This document shows, one piece after another, positions 33,708-39,035 of a DNA stretch of 39,035 bases. A program made the translations under genes and the position numbers. The stretch covers positions 1 through 39,035 of the forward strand of contig JAIPFU010000004.1 in the NCBI GenBank assembly GCA_021736505.1. Direction: 5' to 3'. Numbering within the stretch: position 1 is the stretch's first letter; each line of letters opens with the position of its first letter. Under the pieces are notes generated by a model. That model made no database searches, had not been told where the DNA came from, and worked only from the letters and a program-made list of their open reading frames with translations. The stretch comes from Spirochaetia bacterium. Its GTDB lineage: Bacteria; Spirochaetota; Spirochaetia; PWKH01.

Positions 33708-34850
33708 ATGGATTTTAAAAGATTTCTACACATAAATTGGCTATTTTTACTAATTTTATCATGTTTTCTTTATATAAACGGTTGTAAAAGTGAAACAATT
33801 TCACATAATAAAAACATATCTTCACATAAACCGGTATATTCAAATCATTTAGCACTGGGTACAGCTTGTAGAATCAGTATATATGATGAAGGAATATCTG
33901 AAGATTCTCATATTTTTCAGCAGGCTTTTGACAAGCTTGATGAGATTGAAGAATTAATGAGCTTGAATATTGGTGAGAGTGAAATAAACCGCATAAACAG
34001 CGCTGCAGGCAGTTCTCCAGTTTCTGTTTCAGAGGATACCTTTTCTGTTTTAAAGGAGGCGGTACATATTTCTAAAATTAGCGATGCTTCCTTTGATCCC
34101 ACAATAGGGCCGGTGGTACAAGCATGGGGAATCGGTTCAGATAATGCTCGAATTCCTTCCGAAAGCGAGCTGGATAAACTGCTGCCCCTAGTCGACTATA
34201 AGAATATTTTATTTGAAGATAATGGAAGTCTGGAAATTGGCTTGGAAAAGGAAGGGATGGTTATTGATGTCGGAGGTATTGCTAAGGGCTATGCTGCGGA
34301 TATACTCCGAGATCTTTTCATTTCAGAAGGAATAGAAGGTGCAATAATTAATCTTGGCGGAAATATTCAAACCGTAGGATCCAAGCCGGGAGGTGATCCC
34401 TGGAGAATTGGAATACAGGATCCTGCATCACCTCGAGGTGATTACCTAATGGTTATCAGTTTTACAAGCGGCGCTGTTGTAACTTCCGGTACTTACGAGC
34501 GGTATTTTACTGTAGAGGGTACCCGGTATCACCATATTCTCAGTACTGAAACCGGATATCCCGTAGAAAATAGTATCGAAAGTGTCAGTATTTTAAGTGA
34601 GGAATCCTTTATTGCTGATGCCTTATCCACTGCTGTTTTTTCCATGGGCTTGGAACATGGCATTTCTTTCATCGAAGAAATGGACGCTGTTGAGGCAATT
34701 TTTGTTGATAATAAAAAACAGATACATCTTACTTCGGGCATTAAAGCAGATGAAGCTATTGATAGAAGTGCTGATACAGAAGCAGCAAATGATAAGGGGA
34801 CAGTTTATACCTACGCTTTAAACAATGATGATTACACCATTAAGCTCTGA
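33708..34850 (+). CDS. apbE: ApbE flavin transferase lipoprotein (FmnB-like)
   Basis: Extracytoplasmic enzyme that moves FMN from FAD onto Ser/Thr of target proteins. The 380 residues begin with a lipoprotein signal (WLFLLILSCFLYINGC, Cys26 as the likely lipidated residue). ApbE motifs follow: LGTACRISIYDEG near 47, FDPTIGPVVQAWGIG near 130, GMVIDVGGIAKGYAADILRD near 184 (FAD-binding), INLGGNIQTVGSKPGG near 216, GAVVTSGTYERYF near 250 and YHHILSTETGYPVENSIESVSILSEESFIADALSTAVFSMG near 270-310 (Mg-binding Asp/Ser). In Listeria the counterpart FmnB flavinylates PplA, and a triple FMN-binding protein is encoded 1.9 kb away here. Convergent with eetB, with only 4 nt between the stops. Confidence 0.95.
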   Translation: MDFKRFLHINWLFLLILSCFLYINGCKSETISHNKNISSHKPVYSNHLALGTACRISIYDEGISEDSHIFQQAFDKLDEIEELMSLNIGESEINRINSAAGSSPVSVSEDTFSVLKEAVHISKISDASFDPTIGPVVQAWGIGSDNARIPSESELDKLLPLVDYKNILFEDNGSLEIGLEKEGMVIDVGGIAKGYAADILRDLFISEGIEGAIINLGGNIQTVGSKPGGDPWRIGIQDPASPRGDYLMVISFTSGAVVTSGTYERYFTVEGTRYHHILSTETGYPVENSIESVSILSEESFIADALSTAVFSMGLEHGISFIEEMDAVEAIFVDNKKQIHLTSGIKADEAIDRSADTEAANDKGTVYTYALNNDDYTIKL

Positions 34851-34854
34851 ACTA

Positions 34855-36264
34855 TCATGAAAAAAAAGTAAATGGAATTAAAACGGATGTTTCATTCATG
34901 AGAAAAGTCAGCCCAATGGTAAGCAGCCAGAAAAGAATTGCTACGCTCCCTTCGCGCACTAAACCGAAACCATGAATAGGAGTGTTTTCAATGGGGGTAA
35001 CCTCTCCTTTCCCATTTTCTTTCCTTTTTCCTTTCCCTTTCTCAAGACTGATGGAAAAGTCTTCAGCAGCACCTGAATTCTCAGCTTCAGTTTTAGCTAA
35101 TTCTAATTGTTCCTCTTCCATGGTATTTATGATTTTATCGATATCTTTCATAAATCTTCCAGGATGCAGAGAGAATCTTTTTTTCATAAGTCTGTTAAAA
35201 TAGGAAAACTGCAGAGATAACAATGCACCTGCTTTTCCAGGGAATACCGGGTTTCGTGAAACCATATATTGTGATAAATAAATCAACTCTATTAAAAGAA
35301 AAGCCTTCCTCAAGCCGATGATAAGAGCCCCTTCTGTGATAGGAAAATCTGCAAGAAGCCACAAGACCTTTCCGTTTACCTGCAGCAGATTCAGAGCGGT
35401 TATAGAAATAATCATTATTATATTCGGCAGCATTTTAATCTTACGTCCCTGAATTTTATGTAGAGTAAGAAGAAACAGAACCTGTACAAAAAGAAGCCAA
35501 ACTAAATCAGTAAATACAATTGCAGGAATCATGGTAAGCCCGAAAAGCATGGGTAGATTTTTTTTGCTGCGGAATGAAAATGCCGATTTCCCAGTTTTTA
35601 GTTTCTCTGGATCATAAACCTGGGGATCATACACCTGGGATTTCTTATCATTGACTTGGGATATGTGTCTACTTATCCATTCTGACTGTTTGTAAAAACG
35701 CTGTACCAAGATCCCCAGAAACAGAGAAGAAAAGAATCCCAATATGAGAAATGGAGGTGCTATCAGCCATGCACTTTCACCAAATAGGATAAGTCTGGCC
35801 AGCAGTATCTGTATCAGATTACTGCTTATCCCTCCAGCAATACTAATGCCGACAAATGAGACATGTCTATTCACCAGCCTGAATAAAAGAAGCATGACGA
35901 TACCGCTGGCAGTGCTTCCCGCCAATGAAAAGAGAAAAATATATGAAAAAACCGTTCCATGTACCAACCCTTGCCCAACTACCTTCAGTACGATTAAGAG
36001 CAGATATTCCCGGTTGTTCAAAAATGAAAGCCCAATCATTACAGCTAAATTCGCAAGTCCTAAGCGCATAAATGGAACTGGCTTAGGAACCATATATTCA
36101 ACAGTAGAGAGGAAAAGAGCCAATGCTCCAAGAAGAGCTATTGTTTCAAGCCGAAATTTCGCATGAGTTTCTGGAACTGCTTTCCCACTCATTGCAGAGG
36201 AGATGCTTTCTTTCTTATTGTTATCCTCTAAGTTAGTTTTGGATATATCAGAATGCGACATCAT
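34855..36264 (-). CDS. eetB: EetB-like Gx transporter / heptaprenyl diphosphate synthase component I family protein, extended
   Basis: Polytopic inner-membrane protein of 469 residues. Residues about 38-205 are the Gx transporter domain: ALLGALALFLSTVEYMVPKPVPFMRLGLANLAVMIGLSFL, VGQGLVHGTVFSYIFLFSLAGSTASGIVMLLLF and VGISIAGGISSNLIQILLARLILFG. Listeria EetB consists, as I recall, of about this domain only. Here a linker with a tandem repeat (SQVYDPQVYDPEK) leads to a second membrane half (about 235-380) with helices and the segment GALIIGLRKAFLLIELIYLSQYMVSRNP that resembles EcfT/CbiQ transmembrane proteins, then a charged tail and one last helix. AAGG precedes the tandem ATGs at 36264/36261, and the start overlaps the eetA stop by 17 nt. 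EetA/EetB are thought to pass electrons from quinol to the outside. Confidence 0.82.
   Translation of the reverse strand: MMSHSDISKTNLEDNNKKESISSAMSGKAVPETHAKFRLETIALLGALALFLSTVEYMVPKPVPFMRLGLANLAVMIGLSFLNNREYLLLIVLKVVGQGLVHGTVFSYIFLFSLAGSTASGIVMLLLFRLVNRHVSFVGISIAGGISSNLIQILLARLILFGESAWLIAPPFLILGFFSSLFLGILVQRFYKQSEWISRHISQVNDKKSQVYDPQVYDPEKLKTGKSAFSFRSKKNLPMLFGLTMIPAIVFTDLVWLLFVQVLFLLTLHKIQGRKIKMLPNIIMIISITALNLLQVNGKVLWLLADFPITEGALIIGLRKAFLLIELIYLSQYMVSRNPVFPGKAGALLSLQFSYFNRLMKKRFSLHPGRFMKDIDKIINTMEEEQLELAKTEAENSGAAEDFSISLEKGKGKRKENGKGEVTPIENTPIHGFGLVREGSVAILFWLLTIGLTFLMNETSVLIPFTFFS
35609..35638. repeat. 15-bp in-frame tandem repeat x2 inside eetB
   Basis: GGATCATAAACCTGG (35609-35623) is followed by GGATCATACACCTGG (35624-35638), one base different; they code for a doubled QVYDP in the linker between the two membrane halves. 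Confidence 0.85.
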
Positions 36265-36625
36265 CTACCTTATCTTCATTGGAATTTTCCATTCCCTCAA
36301 TTCTTACAAATACATCATTAGGCAGACAGATAATCCACTGACCAGTTCTTTTTATTTCACCGGTGGAAACACATATTTTATTCCTGCAGGGTGAATCATG
36401 AACATGCACTGAACCATTCTGTATGACTACCTCTGTTTCTCCCAGCGGTCCGGGTATATCGATTTTCATATCCTCATGTATATCATATATCCATGTTTCT
36501 TGAGAAGATTCAATAACTACCTGTTTATCATCATTCGGCTGCAAATAAACAAACAGTGAAAATATAATTATGGTTATTATTGTGAAAATTATAATTATAA
36601 TATCTACTGACTTCACATTTTTCAT
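36248..36625 (-). CDS. eetA: EetA-like membrane-anchored NusG domain II protein
   Basis: A 125-residue protein with an N-terminal signal anchor (VDIIIIIFTIITIIIFSLFVYLQ, residues 7-29) and an extracytoplasmic NusG domain II. The family motif is clear: DSPCRNKICVSTGEIKRTGQWIICLPNDVFVRIEG (78-111) with Cys80, Cys85 and Cys100. This domain defines EetA of the Listeria EET locus and also occurs beside RnfG/FMN-binding proteins. The open frame begins 14 codons earlier (36667), but those codons cross a 19-bp palindrome and neither ATG has a ribosome site; 36625 gives the usual N-terminus. Overlaps eetB by 17 nt, so the two are co-expressed; divergent from the FMN-binding lipoprotein gene. Confidence 0.85.
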   Translation of the reverse strand: MKNVKSVDIIIIIFTIITIIIFSLFVYLQPNDDKQVVIESSQETWIYDIHEDMKIDIPGPLGETEVVIQNGSVHVHDSPCRNKICVSTGEIKRTGQWIICLPNDVFVRIEGMENSNEDKVDDVAF

Positions 36626-36632
36626 TACAATA

Positions 36633-36651
36633 GTAAATATATCATATTTAC
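36633..36651. promoter_or_regulatory. 19-bp palindrome between eetA and the FMN-binding protein gene
   Basis: GTAAATAT (36633-36640) and ATATTTAC (36644-36651) are perfect inverted arms around ATC. It lies 8 nt before the likely eetA start and 23 bp from the -35 box of the divergent FMN-binding protein gene, a good place for a shared regulator. It does not match the Fur, Rex or FNR consensus that I know. Confidence 0.5.
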
Positions 36652-36673
36652 ATAATAAATAAAACAAAAACTA

Positions 36674-36702
36674 TTGCTTTAAACCGATTTTTTACTTATA
36701 AT
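36674..36702 (+). promoter_or_regulatory. promoter of the FMN-binding protein gene
   Basis: TTGCTT (36674-36679), a 17-bp spacer and a perfect TATAAT (36697-36702). The ribosome site GGAGGG at 36723-36728 and the ATG at 36738 follow, leaving a leader of about 29 nt. This is the best promoter plus ribosome-site pair in the window, pointing to high expression. Confidence 0.75.
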
Positions 36703-36737
36703 TTTACTCAGAATTAATTTTTGGAGGGAGATAGTTT

Positions 36738-38042
36738 ATGACAAAAAGAATAGCAAGAATTTCAATTTCTGTTCTTCTTATCTTTTCACTTGCAGCGGTT
36801 ATGCTGCTTTTTACACAATGCTCAAAAGAGGAAGAAGCCCCAGCTCCAGCACCCGAGCCAACTGAAGAAGCTGAGGAACAAGTTACTGAGGAAGCTCCGA
36901 CTGTGGAAGCAGCAGATTATGAAGACGGGATATATTTTGCACAGGAAGATGGTTTCTCTGAAAAGACCGGCTGGAAATATATGGTTACCCTGGAAGTAGA
37001 AGATGGGGAGATTGTTTCTGCTGAATGGAATGGTGCTAATGTTGAAGGCGGACTTGATAAAAAGACCACCGATAAGATGGGAATGTACAATATGGTCGCG
37101 TTCGGAGGAGCACAGGCTGAGTGGTACGAACAGGCAGAGAAAGCTGAACAATTCCTACTGGAAAATCAGGATCCTGCTGCAATTACATACTCCGATGATG
37201 AAGGACACACAGATGACATTGCAGGAGTTTCTATACACGTAGTTGAATTCTTTGATCTCGCTGAAAAAGCTCTTGCCCAAGGTCCTACAGGTTTAGGTCC
37301 CTATGAAGATGGCCGCTACTTTGCACAAGCCATGGAATTTGCAGGATCAGGCTGGAAATCTACTGTAGACCTTACCGTGGTAAGCGGCAGAATCGTTGCT
37401 GCATACTGGGATGCCGTTAATGAAGCAGGAGAATCCAAGAAAGTGGCTTCAGAAGAAGGGGACTACGGTATGGTTGCCAAAGGTGGAGCACAAGCTGAAT
37501 GGCATGTGCAGGCCGAAGAAGCTGAGAAATTTCTTCTTGATAACCAGGATCCTGCCGCTATAACTTATGATGAAGAAGGGTACACGGATGATCTGTCGGG
37601 TGTTTCCATTCATGTGAACGACTTTTTTGAATTAGCTGAAAAAGCACTGAATGACGGACCAGATGGAAAAGCTCCTTATAAAGACGGCAAATACCACGCT
37701 GAAGCTGATGCATTTTCTGAGAGCTCAGGCTGGAAAACAACTGTTGATATTGTTGTAGCAAATGGTTTTATTGTTGCAGTAAATTGGAACGCTGTTAATG
37801 AAGCCGGCGAAAATAAAAAAGAAGTTGATGCAGCTGGTGAATATGGGATGGTAGAACACGGAGGAGCTCAGTCTGATTGGACTGTTCAGGCAAACTTGAT
37901 GGAGCAGCGCCTCTTGGAAACTCAGGATCCTGCCGCAATTTCAGTTAATGAAGACGGCTACCCTGATGCAGTTTCCGGAGTTTCCATCCATGTTGATGAT
38001 TTTGTTGAATTAGCAGCAGAAGCGTTAGCTGAAGCTGAATAG
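36738..38042 (+). CDS. secreted protein with three FMN-binding domains (PplA-like EET flavoprotein)
   Basis: Extracytoplasmic electron carrier, 434 residues. Residues 1-28 look like a lipoprotein signal ending LFTQC, with Gln at the -1 position, which is unusual even for spirochaetes. A Glu/Pro/Ala-rich linker (29-60) follows, then three repeats of about 125 residues starting at 61, 189 and 314. Each has (Y)xDGxYxAxxxxF, GWKxxVxxxVxxGxIVxxxW, GGAQxxW and ends in Dxx(S/A)GVSIHVxxFxxLAxxAL. The serine of GVS (165, 290, 416) matches the site to which ApbE/FmnB attaches FMN covalently (DxxSGA(S/T) in PplA), so three FMN groups are predicted. Listeria PplA has two such domains. Strong promoter and ribosome site; a rho-independent terminator follows. 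Part of the EET gene group. Confidence 0.92.
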   Translation: MTKRIARISISVLLIFSLAAVMLLFTQCSKEEEAPAPAPEPTEEAEEQVTEEAPTVEAADYEDGIYFAQEDGFSEKTGWKYMVTLEVEDGEIVSAEWNGANVEGGLDKKTTDKMGMYNMVAFGGAQAEWYEQAEKAEQFLLENQDPAAITYSDDEGHTDDIAGVSIHVVEFFDLAEKALAQGPTGLGPYEDGRYFAQAMEFAGSGWKSTVDLTVVSGRIVAAYWDAVNEAGESKKVASEEGDYGMVAKGGAQAEWHVQAEEAEKFLLDNQDPAAITYDEEGYTDDLSGVSIHVNDFFELAEKALNDGPDGKAPYKDGKYHAEADAFSESSGWKTTVDIVVANGFIVAVNWNAVNEAGENKKEVDAAGEYGMVEHGGAQSDWTVQANLMEQRLLETQDPAAISVNEDGYPDAVSGVSIHVDDFVELAAEALAEAE

Positions 38043-38098
38043 TTTTTATTGTAAATATAAATTTTATAAGCGTTTAAGAAGGCTGAAAGTTCAGCTAA

Positions 38099-38132
38099 AT
38101 GGCGAGTCTGTAATGACTCGTCATTTTTTTTC
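38099..38132 (+). terminator. rho-independent terminator of the FMN-binding protein gene
   Basis: ATGGCGAGT (38099-38107) pairs with ACTCGTCAT (38116-38124; one G-U pair) around 8 nt, followed by a run of eight T. It lies 57 nt after the stop codon. Confidence 0.9.
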
Positions 38133-38180
38133 TTAATTCAGTTTCCTTCGAATAGAAAGTTCAAAGATTTGGGATTCGTA

Positions 38181-38348
38181 GTATTTTCCTTAGGTTTTAT
38201 TCCCAAACGGAGCGAGAGGAGCGGAAGCAATGAGAAGGTTCCATTCCCGAGCGAGAGCAGGGAACGTAAGGAAAAATACCCCGCCCCTTGGGGCGGCAAA
38301 AGAGGCGAAGACTCCTGGGTCCAGGGCTTGCCCTGGGGTATTGATACC
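38181..38348. repeat. palindrome-rich structured intergenic element
   Basis: In the 355-bp gap before the patatin gene, a more GC-rich stretch holds nested inverted repeats: outer arms 38181-38192 and 38267-38279 (GTATTTTCCTTA with TAAGGAAAAATAC, one extra A); TTCCC 38244-38248 with GGGAA 38260-38264; CCGCCCC 38281-38287 with GGGGCGG 38290-38296; CCAGGGC 38321-38327 with GCCCTGG 38330-38336; GGTAT 38337-38341 with ATACC 38344-38348. AATACCCC (38275-38282) can alternatively pair with GGGGTATT (38335-38342). No coding character is seen. It could be a dispersed palindromic element of the REP/MITE kind or a structured RNA. Confidence 0.6.
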
Positions 38349-38397
38349 TTTCATTAGTATTGACCATGTTTGAAATATTAGAAACAATAATACACAT

Positions 38398-39035
38398 ATG
38401 GCAATATTCACGAATAATCATCGAAATAAACACATAACAATTCTGTGCATTGATGGAGGGGGCATCCGAGGAGTTATACCTCTCACTATTCTTGTAGAAT
38501 TTCAAAAGATAATGACGGCAAAAGGACTTAATGGCCCTTTATACTCATATTTTGACTTGATTTCAGGCACTTCAACGGGAGGATTAATTGCTCTTGGCTT
38601 AAATGCACCCTCAGTATCTTCTTCAGGCGCATCAGCAGAATCAGCAGAATCAGCAGATTATACAGGGGATCCAAATTCTGAGGCTGATAGAAGCAGATCA
38701 AAATCAAGTAAATTATTTTCTTTTCTTACAAAAAGGCGAGCAAAAACGTATCAGAAAAATATTCTGCCTTCGTTTACCATAGAAAAAATTCTGGAAATCT
38801 ACGAAAAGCGGGGAGAAGATATTTTCCCAAGAAGCAGCTTCGGACATCTGAAAGCCTTTGAGCAGATGTTTATAGAAAAATATTCAGAGGAAACTCTTGA
38901 ATCACTTTTAAAGGAACTTTTTGGAAATCTTACTATGCATGATGCTCTGGGAAAACTGCTGATTGTATCTTATGACTGTCTCCGGGGTGCTCCCTTTCTC
39001 TTTACCTCATACGGAAAAAAGAATTTTTACATGCG
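38398..39035 (+). CDS. patatin-like phospholipase, N-terminal part
   Basis: Lipid acyl hydrolase with a Ser-Asp dyad. The visible 212 residues begin MAIFTNNHRNKHITILCIDGGGIRGVIPL, with the oxyanion loop DGGGIRG near 19-25, and then FDLISGTSTGGLIALGL near 53 with the nucleophile Ser in GTSTG. An insert rich in Ser/Ala (SSGASAESAESAD, containing a 9-bp tandem repeat) interrupts the region after the nucleophile, followed by the SFTIEKILEIYEKRGEDIFP block typical of bacterial patatins (CapV/CvfA-like shape). The gene runs off the right edge, so the catalytic Asp is not visible. ATG 38398 has no clear ribosome site. Could be a housekeeping lipase or an effector of a defence system; the neighbours in view do not decide. 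Confidence 0.85.
   Translation, partial: MAIFTNNHRNKHITILCIDGGGIRGVIPLTILVEFQKIMTAKGLNGPLYSYFDLISGTSTGGLIALGLNAPSVSSSGASAESAESADYTGDPNSEADRSRSKSSKLFSFLTKRRAKTYQKNILPSFTIEKILEIYEKRGEDIFPRSSFGHLKAFEQMFIEKYSEETLESLLKELFGNLTMHDALGKLLIVSYDCLRGAPFLFTSYGKKNFYM

Noticed and set aside
34855..36264. Reading the Gx protein as a real heptaprenyl diphosphate synthase subunit together with 30709-31701
   Set aside because: The name component I is historical for this family; the protein is a polytopic membrane protein without prenyltransferase motifs, and the EET context fits EetB better.
38169..38357. 62-codon plus-strand ORF and overlapping minus-strand ORFs in the structured element
   Set aside because: They run through GC-rich palindromes, have no ribosome site and no protein-like pattern; the hairpins explain the sequence.
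38398..39035. Patatin as the effector of a CBASS-type defence system
   Set aside because: The gene is cut by the window edge and no nucleotidyltransferase or other defence gene is in view, so this cannot be supported.

Overview
This 39 kb window is a bacterial chromosome segment, most likely from a free-living or gut/sediment anaerobic spirochaete (order Spirochaetales; inferred, not tested by search). Pointers are the long PPi-dependent phosphofructokinase of the Borrelia/Treponema type, treponeme-like small proteins (zinc ribbon at 27200, omega-like protein at 23773), a CmkB-type cytidylate kinase, relaxed lipoboxes, and diderm-type outer-membrane beta-barrel proteins. No tRNA, rRNA, CRISPR array, transposase or phage gene was seen.

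Layout. 1-2086 (minus): acyl-CoA synthetase followed by a truncated DAHP synthase (aromatic amino acid entry enzyme). 2288-4147: a cysteine-less ArsC/Spx-like protein divergent from asparaginyl-tRNA synthetase. 4148-7218: an AT-rich accessory patch with a secreted, bacteriocin-leader-like peptide, a beta-barrel-like protein and two LuxR-type regulators with atypical receiver domains. 7219-16000: housekeeping and metabolism (nitroreductase, YitT, YaiI, mannose-6-phosphate isomerase, PPi-PFK, Fe-alcohol dehydrogenase, YhbY, a second acyl-CoA synthetase). 16401-22885 (plus): FolC, macrodomain protein, NFACT/RqcH-like protein overlapping a divergent MEMO-like protein, and a membrane protein with a possible pseudokinase-like cytoplasmic part. 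27394-22842 (minus): zinc ribbon, MurC, YicC, cytidylate kinase, omega-like subunit, MiaA, an arrangement that echoes the yicC-gmk-rpoZ order of other bacteria. 27598-29256: trpR-trpB with a palindromic operator and no trpA, ending in a 19-bp tandem repeat. 29402-30571: FadL/PorV-like outer-membrane protein.

30709-38042 is the most interesting part. Six genes in four short transcription units encode the recognisable parts of a flavin-based extracellular electron transfer (EET) system as described in Listeria: a DoxX-tailed type II NADH dehydrogenase (Ndh2), a long-chain polyprenyl diphosphate synthase (DmkB), an ApbE flavin transferase (FmnB), a NusG-domain-II membrane protein (EetA), a Gx-transporter/EetB protein with a long extra C-terminal half, and a secreted protein with three FMN-binding domains (PplA-like). 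The inferred path is NADH to Ndh2 to a (demethyl)menaquinone made with the DmkB prenyl chain, then via EetA/EetB to the FMN groups that ApbE attaches covalently to the PplA-like protein. In a diderm the final step across the outer membrane is unexplained. The window ends with a palindrome-rich structured element and the start of a patatin-like phospholipase.

Two themes recur: several genes without a Shine-Dalgarno sequence (manA, folC, apbE) have a sigma-70-like -10 box 6-8 nt before the start codon, suggesting leaderless mRNAs; and short perfect tandem repeats are unusually common both between and inside genes.
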